Shown here in pieces: positions 22,461 to 34,119 of a DNA stretch of 64,000 nucleotides (position 1 is its first letter; every line of letters starts with the position of its first letter). The position numbers and the translations under genes were made by a program. The DNA is from Conus ventricosus. Taxonomy: Eukaryota > Mollusca > Gastropoda > Neogastropoda > Conidae. The notes below the pieces were generated by a model that saw nothing but the letters and a program-made list of their open reading frames with translations, was not told where the DNA came from and made no database searches. Where the stretch lies: contig CM031600.1 of NCBI GenBank assembly GCA_018398815.1, positions 46,530,115 to 46,594,114 of the forward strand, given 5' to 3'.

Positions 22461-23209
22461 CTGCAAGGAGCATACAGAGTGTGAGGTTAAAAAGATTAAC
22501 TATAGATGTCCACAGATGCAGGACTTAGAAACATCACCACCCTGCTTTCTTCACTTTTACTGAGCCCAGCTTTAAGCTCAGGGCTGTGAAGAAAGAGCAG
22601 CCATCGCTGTCTTTCACCTGACATCACAGCTGATCACGCCAACACAAAGCTCTGCGATAGGAAGATAAAAGACAGAACTGCATTGTACACCTCTGCTGGT
22701 CTAGATAAGCCATGAAGGCAAAGCAAGACCTCTGTCCGTGTTGATCTCTACCATCAATGTGAGACAGAGAGAGAACCGCACTGTACTGCTCTGGTAACCA
22801 TGCCGACATGACTGGGCTTGTTGAGCCTCCATCTACGTCTATTCAGCATGATAAATTATATGAGTTCTTTTTCTACAAAGACAGCAGAAACACATGGAGC
22901 ATACAGAACAAACTGTCTTTTGCCTTTCTGAATGCATTCAGAATCTCTACTGAATGCCTCTGAAATATGTGTTTGTACTCTGGAATTGTTCCGCAGTGCT
23001 TTCCGCATTCATGGGGCTAGAAACAAAATATCTTAGCCAAAACAAAATGACTTCTGTACACTTTTTGTGTGGTAAATGAAACTATAACCAATTGGTTACA
23101 GCTGAAAAATGTTGACACTTTTGAATGCAAACTGGCAACAAATATGTTAAAAAAAGAAAAAGGTCCCATCACTTTAGGCCCTGCTTGGCTCCTATACAGA
23201 GTCGATCGT
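22461..23209. other. Intron 12
   Basis: No gene seen; unique-looking intron before the SINE fragment at 23210. Confidence 0.6.
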
Positions 23210-23510
23210 GATATGGGCTCAAATCACAAGAGGGTACCCCCCCCCCCCCCCTCCCCCCCGTCAAGTTTCATTCACTTAATGGACGAGTTTCTGAGAGTGG
23301 TCCTCAGGTGTCTGTATCTGTCTGACCTGGCTGGTGCCAGGACACATTATGAAAGAAAGCATAGATACAGCTCTGCCTTGTAGTTTCAGAGCGTAACAGA
23401 TCTTGACATCATTCTCTTCATCTTCACTAATTATCATTTAAAAATAAAAAATCTCTAATTCTGCGGCACTTCATGCCCTCCTCCCTAGGCGGCCTCAGTG
23501 TGGGATTTCC
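23210..23510 (+). mobile_element. Diverged fragment of the tRNA-headed SINE-like family
   Basis: The body segment caagtttcattcacttaatgg, then ctgacctggctggtgccagg and cggcacttcatgccctcc, matches 51740-52000 and 54250-54520 with many differences. A C-run at 23240-23258 replaces part of the head. Located in the intron between exons 12 and 13. Confidence 0.6.
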
Positions 23511-23578
23511 ACACACACACTCACAGACCAAAGAATATCTCATGTTCACCCAGTCTTTCAACACACAGCAGTCCTCAC

Positions 23579-23737
23579 CTGACTACCTGAGCGCTGGGCC
23601 ATGGTAAAGAGCTGCTGCAGGTCCATCTGAACACCTGGTGGATGCAGCCCAGGGGATGTCGGCTGGGCAGGCGTGGAGGTGACAGGTCTAGACTGAACAC
23701 CGTGGCTGCCTTGTACAGGTGAAGGTAGCACGCCACT
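23579..23737 (-). CDS. TUT4/7: TUT4/7-like gene, exon 12 (Pro/Ser-rich)
   Basis: A 159-bp, 53-codon phase-0 exon bounded by acceptor atgtttcag and donor CAG|gtgagg. It encodes a P/S/V-rich segment (SGVLPSPVQG at the start) and a predicted helical tail, MDLQQLFTMAQRS. Phase matches both exon 11 (ends phase 0) and exon 13 (starts phase 0), which is the main reason to place it in the same gene; there is no recognisable domain. It could in principle belong to a separate gene, but orientation, phase and composition fit a TUT C-terminal tail. Confidence 0.7.
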
Positions 23738-24173
23738 CTGAAACATAAGACATTGACATGTCGGTGATCCTGGAATCGAGGAATACAGAGAAACAGTTCA
23801 CCAACAACAGCCAGGTATCAACAAACCACCTGCAAGTTAAACCCATCACTTCAGGTGCACAATGTACTGCAACCACAAGAGAAGCAGGAATCAGGGATAG
23901 GGAAGTGGGAATGGTGTGTGACGATCAAGGGGCTTCTTGCTGTGACTTGTACACCGAAGAATAGATAACAACAAAAGATTATAAAAAGAAATCTTTTTTT
24001 TTTGTAACTAACCAACCATTTGACCAAACCATGATATTTGTGTTAAACCACACACTGAAACAATCCAGAATTACAACAAAGGTAAGATAAGATAAGATAA
24101 TGTTGCTTATAGCCCAGCCGACCGCAAAGGGCCACATCAGGGCTGTCACCACGTTAAAATCAACTCACCAGTC

Positions 24174-24207
<34 letters not shown>

Positions 24208-24479
24208 TTCACACATCTCATTAAATGACATCGTCTAGAAACGCACCAGAAATTGCATTAAAAATCTTTCTTCCGTAAAATCTTAAATCAGATGAAAAAT
24301 GTTAATCTCTCTCAAAAACTCAAGGATCACATCAGGCGGAACATCCCTGAACAGGATCTTCATGGACTCCGCTGTAAAATGTTTGTGTCTCACATCGTGC
24401 AAGTCCCAACACTCTAAAAGAACATGTTTCATTGTGAGTGGCGCATGACATGGAATACACCACGGAGCTTCTTCACTCT

Positions 24480-25621
24480 TTAAAGGTAAGAATGGGTAAA
24501 ATACGAATGGCCGGTGTGCAGCCGGCACAGAACCGTTTCCTCTTTACGACCTCCCGACGTAGATGGGAGGAAGTCCTTAAGGTTTGGACGGATCTGAAAG
24601 AGTTTGTTATTCGTCTGTGTGTTCCAATCCTCCTGCCAGAGGTCTCTCACATAATCGTTAATTTTGGGTTTCACATCTGAGCAGGGGATATAAATGTTGG
24701 ACAGTTTCTCTCTTGTGGCGTTCTTGGCTAAACGATCAACCATTTCGTTCCCGCCAATGCCAACATGACCAGGAACCCAAGCAAGAGTAATGTTGTAACC
24801 GTCCGCCTTCAACTTGCTAAAAAGTTAAAAAAAAGTAAAAGTTCTGGATGCTGAAGGTTGCGGCCAGCTATGGCCTCCAAAGCTGACAGCGAATCCGACA
24901 GAACCAGAAAGTCCCTCTTCGAAGAATGCGAGATTATCTTCAAAGCCAAAACCAGAGCGGTAAGTTCAGCAGAATAGACAGAAGCATCGGAATGAATGTG
25001 TTCCAACAGTATCTGAGAAGGAGCGCCAGGGCAGTAGGCTGCACAGGCCACTCCATCTTCAGACTTGGAACCGTCAGTGAAAACTTTTTGACAGGATGGG
25101 AATTTGGAACAGAGGTCAGCATACAATGCCTTGTACGCCAGAGAGCTGGTAGACTCTTTGCGAAAAGCTGCAAGATCGAAACGAATCTCTGGTGTGAAAA
25201 AGGTCCACGGAGGTTGATCCGGAAACTTGGAAAAATCGGACACAACTCCTAGGTCTAGACCTGCATTCCGCACGTGAGGCCGCATACGAAGACCAAACGG
25301 CGGAATACATTTCGGGTTATTTTCAAACTTACTTTGGAACGGAGGGTCAAAGACACAGTCATAGGCAGGATTCTGTGGTTCTGAGAACAGTCGGATATAA
25401 TAATTCAAAGACAGTTTCAGCCTGCGGTTGGACAGTGAAGGTTCACCCGCCTCTGCGTACAGGCTGTACACAGGGGTGGTGCGGAACGCTCCAAGACAGA
25501 GACGAAGCCCTTGATGGTGGATAGGGTCCAAGAGTTTGAGGTAAGACGATCTTGCGGAGCCGTAGACAGCACAACCATAGTCCAGTTTGGAACGGACCAA
25601 GGCTCTGTAGAGGTGCAGCAA
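24480..25621 (-). pseudogene. I-like element ORF2, thumb and RNase H domain
   Basis: 24809-25621 carries the connection segment (LVRSKLDYGCAVYGSA) and RNase H start FTDGSKSEDGVACAAYCPGA with YSAELTALVLAL. After a small indel near 24830, 24480-24812 carries WVPGHVGIGGNEMVDRLA, the last RNase H motif. Tail residues (RLHTGHSYFTHSYL) match I/Jockey-type C-termini. Confidence 0.85.
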
Positions 25622-25839
25622 AGTTTTCTTATCAGCGCCCCAGTCGGTGTGCGCTACGACCCGCAGAATATTCAGTGCTTTCTGGCAAGCAGTTTTGAGG
25701 TGTTTGATGTGGCTGAGAAAGTTAAGTTTCTGGTCAAAAATGACTCCCAGAAATTTGGCCTCTTTAACAGCTGGAATGGGAGATTTCCCTACTTGAAGTT
25801 CAGGATCTGGAAAGAACTGACGGAAATTATGGAAGTGAA

Positions 25840-26922
25840 TACACTGCGTCTTTGTTGCAGAAAAGTGTGAAACCGTTTTTATCTGCCCACCGATGGATTT
25901 TATCTACGCAAAGCTGAAGCCTGCGCTGGACACTCGGGTACAGGCTTCCAGTTGCGTAGACAGCAAAAATCATCCACAAACAATGAGCAGTCTGAACCCT
26001 GCTGAACTGATTGAACAATGTTGTTGATTTTTAATACTAAAGAGGGCAGGAGACAGTATGCTCCCCTGTGGAACACCCAACTCCTGCTCGTGGACATCAG
26101 AGAGAGTGGTGCCAACCCGGACCTGAAACTGTCGTTCTGCCAAAAAATTTTGAATGAAAACGGAAGATGACCTCGAAAACCCAGATCATGGAGATCATGA
26201 AGTATCCCCGACTTCCAGGTGGTATCGTAGGCCTTCTCCAAGTCAAAGAAAATTGCCACTGCATGCTGTCTGTTCAAAAAAGCGTTCCGAAGTGTAGATT
26301 CCAGACGAATCAAATGGTCAACGGTAGTCCGATGTTTGCGGAAACCACTCTGTTCTTTCGCCAAAAGGCCATCGGTTTCGAGTTTCCACATGAGCCTAGC
26401 ATTGACCATTTTCTCCATCAATTGCAGACACAGCTGGTCAAAGCTATGGGACGGTAGTTTGATGGATTTAGAAAGATCTTTACCAGGTTTGGGGATGGGA
26501 ATAATGAGGGCTTTCCGCCAAGAGGGTGGAAAGAAACCTGTAGTCCACACATGGTTGTATACCTGTAGCAGTATGTTCAGACCTTCTTGCGGAAGATGTT
26601 TCAACAGTTGATAATGAATTTCATCCATACCTGGAGAGGAATCGCTGCAAGAAAGTAAGGCAGATTTCAGCTCATTTAACGTGAAAGGAAGATTGTAGTC
26701 TTCCATGTTGTCGGACGAGAAGTTGCAGGGTGATTTTTCTTTAAGGGCTTTATTTTTGACAAAAGTGGCTGATTTGTTAGAAGAGGAAGAATTCTTTTCA
26801 ATGGTTGAAGCCAGCAGATTAGCAACTGCTTTCTTCTCCGTTATTAAAGAATCCGAAAACTTGAGATGGTTCACAGTGGGACAGGTGTTCTTCCCTTTGA
26901 TTTTCTTAATGATGTTCCACAC
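25840..26922 (-). pseudogene. I-like element ORF2, reverse transcriptase domain
   Basis: Contains SSPGMDEIHYQLLKHLP, WRKALIIPIPKPGKD, EQSGFRKHRTTVDHL, AVAIFFDLEKAYDTTW and a catalytic FVDDF box, the usual order for a non-LTR reverse transcriptase. A frame change near 26120 separates the middle of the palm from the FVDDF part. Confidence 0.85.
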
Positions 26923-27960
26923 TTTTTTTGGAAGTTTTCGATGTCAGCCTGGAGCAGAAACTTCTCCAGGACCGACGTTTACTGATTTTAAAAGTGTGTC
27001 TCGATTTGGCACGGAGTTTTTGATGGGCTCGAGCGTTGGGACCTGAAGGTCGTTGGTATACCTGACGCTGAGCCCGTTTTCGAACTTTGGAAATTTGTTG
27101 GCAGTCTGAATCAAACCAGGGTGTTTTTGGCATTTGAAGTTTATCGGAAGACACTGGAATACAAGCTTTAGCACACTTGATTACAGTGTTAGTCAGTGAT
27201 TCTGCTGGGTCCGGACTCTGAAGAAAATCAGCGTCCTGGAATGCCTTAGAAATAGTGGCTGCAAATAGATCCCAGTTTGCTTTCTTATAATTTAAATGTT
27301 GAGAGACAGAGACGTGTTCAGTTATTACAGGTTGTAGAAGGACAGGGAAATGGTCACTTCCGTGCAGATCGTCATGGACAGACCACTCATAGTCCAGGAC
27401 CAGCGAGGGGTCACAAACCGACAAATCTAAACACGAAAGTGAACCTGTGGAAGAGTGGAGGTAAGTTGCGGATCCGTCGTTCAGACAACACAAATCCAAA
27501 TACGAAAGGGACATCCTCAATTAGCAGACCTCTGGATGACGAACTGACACTACCCAAAGAGGATTGTGACCGTTAAAGTCACCCAACAGCAAAAGAGGTC
27601 GAGGAAGTTCACCTATCAGACTGACAAGGTCCTGACGACAAACCGGGACAGAAGGAGGTATATAAAGAGAACAGATTGTCACAGTCTTGTGGAGAGTGAC
27701 TCTCGCAGCTACAGCCTGAAGGGAGGTAGACAGAGCGACAGGACTATACAACAAAGTTTTGTGTAGGAGAAGGGCAACACCGCCGACAGTCCCAACGTGG
27801 ATGGTTGTGCAGGTTTTGAAAGAATATTAAAGCCAGAAAGAGTAAAGGTCTTCTGGCTTTGAATTTGAGTTTCCTGAAGAGCTACGACGGAAGCTGCAGC
27901 TCCTCGAAGTTGGAATTTAGTCCACGGATATTCCAATGGAATATTGTACTATCCATGGTG
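26906..27960 (-). pseudogene. I-like element ORF2, endonuclease domain
   Basis: APE-type endonuclease fragments in several frames: VVALQETQIQSQK (27.9 kb), ICSLYIPPSVPV and LLLLGDFNGHNPLW (27.6 kb), and VHDDLHGSDHFPVLL (27.35 kb). The GDFN and SDH motifs mark metal-binding and catalytic positions. The domain is broken by at least two frameshifts. Confidence 0.8.
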
Positions 27961-28058
27961 CAGAGGGCGAAAAGGAGAGAGATCAGGTCATCTCCTCCTC
28001 AACATCTGCGTCCAATGGAGTGAATTTGTTATTGAGTTTCACTGGACTGTGATGGCCT

Positions 28059-29378
28059 TCAGACCTGCTGGCAGACTTGCCAACAGGTTGAAGAAGGAGG
28101 TCTGGATTTGGGAGACGGTGGAGGCTTCTTCCTCATCTCCACCATCTCCACACTGGGTTGAACTCCCTTGCCCGCATGGGCACTGGACAGAAGAGTTCGA
28201 GGGGGGATTGCTGGTTTTTTAATCTGCCCAGCAGCAGATGTTGTAGACTGCTGGGCAGTCTGAGGGGTGGCGGATTTTTTGCCTCCACCAGGGGCATTCA
28301 CTTTGGGTTGGGAGGTGGTGGACCTGCCACCACCAGAATTGACAATCCTTCCTTGCAATGTTTTCGAAAACATGAATTCATCAGTCTGGCAGCAGACTGA
28401 CCGAGTAGGAACTGTAGGAACTTTCTTTACGGCCGAAGCATATGAGGAAGCTGTCGGCGTCTGACTGCCCACAACCTGTTTCCGGGCCTCAAAAAAGGAA
28501 ATTTCTTTTCAGTTTTTATTCGTTGGATTGCAGATTCTTGAATCCAAAGAGGACAGTTTCGTGAAGAGGAGGGATGGTCGCCACCGCAGTTAGCACAATG
28601 TGCCGGATCTTGACACGGCCCATCATGGGTTGCCTTGCAGCAAACACCGCATACCTCTTGCCCTGAACAGCGGTCCCTGACATGGCCAAACTTCTGGCAC
28701 CTGAAGCACCTCAACGGGGACGGAACATATAACTGAACCCGGACATTCAGGTAGCCGACTTTGATGACCGGAGGCAGCACAGGGTTGCAGAATGTCAGAA
28801 AGAGGGTGTTGGTGGCCACTCTTTCTGCACCCTTCTTTACAGTCACCCTGCGCACCTCCGTCACACCCTGGGATGCCAGCTCTGTTTTGATCTCTGCCTC
28901 CGAGACACCTGATAAATCCCGGCAGCGAATCACGCCTTTCGATGAATTTAACTGTTTGTGGGGAGTTACCCTGATCTCCCTGTCCACTAGTTTTGTTGCC
29001 TTCAGCAGCTGTTCAGATTGTTTTTGTGATTTACATTGAATTAAAAACGAGCCATTTCTCAACCTCTTGATGGACCGAGGGTCACCTGCTATACCTTGAA
29101 AGCCCTTTTGGATAGCAAAAGGGCTCAGAGCCGAAAGGGGTCTTTCCTGCTCCGTCCCTTCCATTATGAGCCAGGAAGCCCAGAAAACCTGTCTTCTGTC
29201 GTACCTCAGTATCTGAATCACTGTCAGAATTGAAATCCCCTGAAATAGGGGATGCTGCCTTCCTCTTCTTTTTGGGGGGGATATTTTTTGAGAAAGCCAT
29301 ATTGAGTTTATTGTGTTTCATCCCTCCCTTACCCACCCACCTTGGAGTCCAACTAAGGGGCCAGGGCCAAGAAACCAA
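28059..29378 (-). pseudogene. I-like element ORF1 (gag-like, CCHC knuckles)
   Basis: Starts near 29290 with MAFSKNIPPKKKRKAASPIS (basic, then acidic). It continues after a frame change as 28427-29221, with an RRM-like segment and three knuckles: CFRCQKFGHVRDRC, CGVCCKATHDGPC and CANCGGDHPSSSRNC. A second frame change leads to a P/S/T-rich tail (28059-28472). ORF1 proteins of this type coat the element RNA. Confidence 0.8.
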
Positions 29379-30226
29379 TGTCTTGACCCCTTCCAGGCTT
29401 CGGGAGAGACATATGACAAACAGAAGCCACCAACCCTATCCCCCCTGATCATGCTCAACTCCCGGGAACAGCGGTCCCTGACATGGCCAAACTTCTGGCA
29501 CCTGAAGCACCTCAACTTCTGGCACCTGAAGCACTGCAGGGGTTCACTTGGCCAGTAGGGGGACTGTCTGTCTTGACCCAGCCCCAAGAAGGGGAGCCGA
29601 TTAGTACACCCGGGCCAAAGTGTACTCCCTGTCTAGGAGAGGTCCGAGCCAAAGTGATGTGTTGAGAGCGCTGGCCCTCTCAATCACCAGGATCTCATTC
29701 CCCTCCGACACAGGTCGCACCGCACGGCAAACGCGGCGGATCTTAAGGAGACCACAGAGAGAAAAGGAGTGTGGAAAAGAAGACTTGAAGAGGAGACGAA
29801 GATAGAAAAGGGCCAAATAGGAAAGGCAGAAAACAAGAAAAGGAAAAGGCGGGTTACTCTTAGTCAGGATCCTCACCCTTAGCCTATCTGACATGGGAAG
29901 CCCTACCAGGGGCATCAACTCCTTACCACGTTACGCTTAGGCCAGACAGCATCTTGGCTTCTCGGACCTAGAAGCAGTTGGAAAAAACCAGCCTACCCCC
30001 AAGTATTGATGCCCCCTCCAGCAAAGCCTAAGGGATCACTGGACCGCGCAAGCCCTCCGACCACGACAAGGTCGCAACCCCCGGAGGGTACAACAAAGGT
30101 GGAACGGAAAATTGACGGGAAAAAAAAAAAGGAAAAAAGACAGAAAATGAAAGAACCACAAACCAAACATCCAACCATTCATCCAAGCAACCAACTCACA
30201 CTTCCACCCACGACCTTGACCCTTAC

Positions 30227-30401
30227 ATGGGGGGCGCCCTCTGTCTGGGACAGCGATCTCTGCGGTGTGGAACTGAAGGCGGGAGGCACTCGGGGAATGT
30301 TGCCACTGCTTGTTGTGGTTGTGGCCAGAGAGGTTGCTGCAGTGGTCGTGATGGAGGTGGAGTGGTGGGAACTCCACTGTTTGCAGCCGAAGTTGTGGCC
30401 A
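30227..30401 (-). CDS. TUT4/7: TUT4/7-like uridylyltransferase, exon 11 (Ser/Thr-rich), haplotype B (1-bp deletion)
   Basis: Allelic partner of 71-246. The exon should encode a Ser/Thr/Ala-rich stretch (TSITTTAATSLATTTTSSGN) ending in RSLSQTEGAPH. It is 175 bp rather than 176 because one G is missing from a GGTGGAG run at about 30362, which breaks the frame near its start. Acceptor ctatgcag and donor CAT|gtaagg are intact. A 6-kb I-like retrotransposon sits about 130 bp downstream in the next intron. Confidence 0.65.
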
Positions 30402-31004
30402 CTGCATAGCACAATATCATCACGCTGCTGTCAAACTCATTCTACAACAAGCCATGTTCAGTGTTAACAGGTGTCCCTCACATTCACTCTACGATGACAA
30501 ATGCATAGAGTTACCAGGTATCTATCACACTTATTTCAGCATGCACATCTGTTAGTTTATTTGTGATTTATAGAGGAAATTTGACAACTATTACAAAAAA
30601 CATCAACAACTAAAAAAACTACTTTATGTGGGAAAATTCCTTTTTCTTAAAGTAACCAGTTCGAAGTGCTAGTGCTTGGACTGGTAAGACTATCTAAAAT
30701 CTGTCATCATTGTTATGAATATGTGATAAAATCACCTGAAGACAGAACATGGCTGTCTATAGCTTGATAATTAAAACAATCTTACGCAGAATCCTTTCAC
30801 CCACAGATGCTCTCATAATCTTTCTTTGCGAGAAAGCATAACCTGGGATTTAAAAGACACCCTATCAAAACACTCACCCGAGGTGGAGGTGGAGTGGGTG
30901 GGGGAGTGAGGATATAGGTGGGGGAAAGAGGCGGAGGTATGGGAAGGGCCGGAGTTTTGAGATGAGAAGAAAAGTGAAGAAAGGAAATATCAGAGAGCTG
31001 TTAC

Positions 31005-31492
31005 TGATTTCACAGACCAGCTGCTGAAGGATCACAGACCCCTTTCCACACTCTTTTACCTTTAACTCTGGGGCTGTCTGTACTGGATGACTCCTCTCTT
31101 TCTTTTCCGAACCCTTCCTCTCCTCTGATGACGCTGGTCCAGAATCCTTTCCGCCGGATGATGCCTGTGCCTGACTCTGTCGGCTGCCCTGACCTTTGCC
31201 CCCTCTGTCTTGGCCCGAACGAGACTCCACTTGCTTCTCTTGTCCTTCCGCCGACTTGGGTCTGGGTTCTTTCCCTTCCTTTTGACCTTTCACCTGCGCA
31301 TCCCCCTGTTTCTTGACATCCCTGTCTTCCTTCTTGTTGCCCTGACCTTTGCCCTCTTTGTTCTGACCTTTGCCCTGGGTGTTGCTCTGACCTTGGGCCT
31401 GGGCCTGATCTTTGGTCTCCTTGGACGTCTTCTTCTGGTTTGATTTGTCCTGCTGGCTGCTGGCGTCTTTTGTGTCTTTGTCGTTTTGATTT
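31005..31492 (-). CDS. TUT4/7: TUT4/7-like uridylyltransferase, exon 10 (basic K/Q/G/E-rich linker), haplotype B
   Basis: A 488-bp exon open in the frame inherited from the zinc knuckle. It encodes about 162 residues of low-complexity, strongly charged linker rich in Lys, Gln, Gly, Glu and Asp (for example GQNKEGKGQGNKKEDRDVKK), ending near ILQQLVCEI. Vertebrate TUT4/7 have a comparable charged linker after the knuckle. Acceptor cttgtgcag; the donor ATCA|gtaaca is weak, but it gives the phase required by exon 11. No second knuckle is seen. The allelic copy at 989-1460 is badly degraded. Confidence 0.75.
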
Positions 31493-31829
31493 CTGCACAA
31501 GATTATGTAGCTTTATAAGACCGGAATCCAAATCATCTGATAGTTTTTCTATGATGGTCCATCTCATCTTATCATCTATTTTTATGATAACCCTAATACA
31601 TGATCTTTTTCTTCAAAAGTTAGTGTCTATCCAGATTCAGCTTTATTTGGTAAGCATTTATGCTTGTGGACTACTACCTCTGCCAAACCATGAGACCTTA
31701 AGTGTGTATAAAACAAATTTAACACAAAGAAAAAATAAAGGAAAGAGTTCATTGAAAATATTTAGTATTTGCTGTGGCAGCTTTCTCTTTAGTGATGCGT
31801 TATGATATACGTCCACTTACACATGCACA

Positions 31830-32590
31830 TACATCACATGCTTACTGTTGTCTCTGTCCTGTGATTGATTGTGACAGTCTATGACTAATATCCAATCTTG
31901 CTACACGTTCATACTGATGTCGCTTTCTTTTGTGTAACGATTAGGACATTTCTTTACCAGATGTCCAATTCTGCCTCACAGACTTACTGTTGTCGATTTC
32001 TGTTCTGCGATCGGTTAGGACAGTCCTTGACCAATCTTGCCACACACACAATACTGTTGTCACTTTCTGTTTTGTGATCGGTTGGGACAGTCTTTGACCA
32101 TGTGCCCAATCTCGCCACACACACTTACTGTTGTCGCTTTCTGTTTTGTGTTTGGTTGGGACAGTCTTTGACCAATCTCACCACATACACTTACTGTTGT
32201 CACTTTCTGTTTTGTATTCGGTTGGGACAGTCTTTGACCAATCTCACTACACACACTTACTGTTGTCACTTTCTGTTTTGTTTGGTTGGGACAGTCTTTG
32301 ACCAATCTCACCACACACACTTACTGTTGTCGCTTTCTGTTTTGTGTTTGGTTGGGACAGTCTTTGACCAATCTCACTACACACACTTACTGTTGTCGTC
32401 TTCTGTTTTGCGATCGATTAGGACAGTCGTTGACCATGTGGCCAATCTTGCCACACACACACTTACTGTTGTCGCTTTGTGTCTTGTTGGGATGCTCTCT
32501 GACCATGTGACCAATCTTGCCACATACACTTACTGTTGTCGCTTTCTGTTTTGTGATCGGTTGGGGCAGTCTTTGACCATGTGACCGATC
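31830..32590 (-). repeat. Zinc-knuckle/splice-donor minisatellite, haplotype B
   Basis: About 11 units, mostly 66 bp (22 codons), same origin as copy A. In one minus frame the units read CGEIGQRLSQPNTKQKATTV, while the two units nearest the exon still read like CGKIGHMV. Each unit holds a gtaagtgt donor-like site. The cleaner sequence here makes this the reference copy. Confidence 0.9.
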
Positions 32591-32663
32591 TTGCCACACA
32601 AGCGACATCCTCGGTCATTGGGGGCTTCCCATCCATCAGCAGTTTGGGGTCAAAGAAGTACTC
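32534..32663 (-). CDS. TUT4/7: TUT4/7-like uridylyltransferase, exon 9 (EYFFDP + CCHC zinc knuckle), haplotype B
   Basis: The exon opens with EYFFDPKLLMDGKPPMTED in phase 0, as expected after exon 8. It then carries a CCHC zinc knuckle, CRLCGKIGHMVKDCP, but in a different frame. The knuckle frame runs on correctly into exon 10 (phase 2 at the donor), so both halves are real protein sequence separated by a net frame change near 32595. Copy A shows exactly the same arrangement. The donor CAACA|gtaagtgt is consensus. Immediately beyond it the intron consists of repeated copies of this exon end and donor. The knuckle is expected to help bind RNA. Confidence 0.85.
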
Positions 32664-33828
32664 CTGGAATACACAGCATCCTTCAGGTTCTATGTCACTG
32701 GACAGCTGAGCTGGCATTCATTCAACTCATTAAGAAAAGAAAAGTGTGTGCATGCACGTGTGTGTGAGAGTGTGTGTGTGTGTGCGCGCGCGCTCATGTG
32801 CGTGTGTGAGTGTGTGTGTGAGTGCGAGTGCGAGTAAGTGTGAGTGTGAGTGTGTGAGTGTGAGAATGAGTGTGTGGTGTGTGTGTATATATACCTGCCT
32901 TTTGTGTGGGAGAAGGGGAAGGGGAAGGAATGGGGATCGATACTTGAGTGTGCATACTGCATTTCTCTGATGATTTGTTCTTTTCTATTTGTTGATTCAG
33001 CTTCTAAATACCCACAGAGTGTATTACATTGACAAAAGTGCAATATGTGTGGAATGTTAATTAATTTTGCATGTGTGCGTGCATGTGTGTGTACGAGATG
33101 TTTGTGTGTGCACATTATGCATTCATCCTACTATCTAGTTAACACATTCCTTTCATAAACTGTTATTAATGATATGGTGTATTGCACAGCGATGATACTG
33201 AACGTGCAATATGATATGCAAAATGCTTTACTCATTTTTCAAATGGGTATTATTAATTCATATGATGTGCTCACCTTTCAGTCTAGTGTCACATTTTTTT
33301 TCAACTGGCACATCTGACATATTTTCTCTTGCCCCCCCCACACACACACACACACATTACCCTCCTCCCCACCCACCCCTCTTCTTTCTTTTTTTTATTC
33401 ACTTAATTTTCTTTTCTTTTAAATTAGTTACTTTCATTTTATTCATCTACTTATTTATTATAATTACTACCACTATCATTATTATCATTGCTATCCCTTT
33501 TATATATATATAAAAAAATTTAATTAATTTTTTTTTAAAATATATAATTCTCCCCCTCCCCCCCTCCACCCACTTAGCATTATTATCAATCCACCTTAAC
33601 CACAACCATCACATATATCACCCCACCCCACTAACTAGCTACACAACCCCATCATCTCACTCCCCCCCCCCCCCCCCTCCACGCACCCCCCCTCCTTTTT
33701 CCTCTCCCATAATCCCCTCTGTCGTTTCTGTCTGGCGGCCATTCTTCCTACCACATGGACAACAGATAAGTCACTCTTCGTTCTTTGTTTGTACTGTCCT
33801 AAATATTAAACGTGATCTGTTTTTTTGC

Positions 33829-33864
33829 CTGAAGAAGACCCAAGAGGTCGAAATGCATCGTGTC
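33829..33864 (+). ncRNA. Hammerhead-ribozyme-like core, haplotype B
   Basis: Identical to 4463-4498 in the allelic intron position. Confidence 0.35.
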
Positions 33865-33961
33865 TTGTCCTGTGCTTTGTTTGTCAATGTCCCTGGCGGT
33901 AACTAACCCCCTCTCTTTCTAAATTTTGCTTCGTTCTCCGCCATCAGTCACTCCATTTTGA

Positions 33962-34017
33962 AATATTTTCTCTTATAAGATAAGGCACATCTGACATATT
34001 TTCTCTTATAAGATAAC
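33962..34017. repeat. 33-bp tandem repeat, haplotype B (about 2 units)
   Basis: Same unit as 4591-4852 with fewer copies; a length-polymorphic minisatellite in the intron between exons 8 and 9. Confidence 0.9.
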
Positions 34018-34119
34018 AAACTTTATCTCCTTATGAACAATGTCCAACAGACGGCTGGAAAAGTCGACCTCCATGAATTCTTACACCCGACAGAAAGCTT
34101 GACCACCTGCAGCACTTAC

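Larger units (their letters stand above)
24084..30088 (-). mobile_element. Full-length I-like non-LTR retrotransposon with RNase H
   Basis: A 6005-bp element flanked by a 12-bp target duplication, tacaacaaaggt, at 24072-24083 and 30089-30100. The 3' end (left) finishes in short TTATC repeats. From right to left: a roughly 700-bp leader, ORF1 with CCHC knuckles, an APE-type endonuclease, reverse transcriptase, RNase H and a 3' UTR. This order with RNase H and CCHC ORF1 fits the I/Nimb group. Multiple frameshifts make it inactive although it is structurally complete. It lies in the intron between exons 11 and 12 of the TUT gene, same strand as the gene. Confidence 0.88.

Noticed and set aside
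24178..24206. A-run at 24.18 kb as the poly(A) end of a plus-strand retrotransposon
   Set aside because: The element is on the minus strand and its target duplication lies further left at 24072-24083; the A-run is inside its 3' UTR and recurs in the B copy at 39317.
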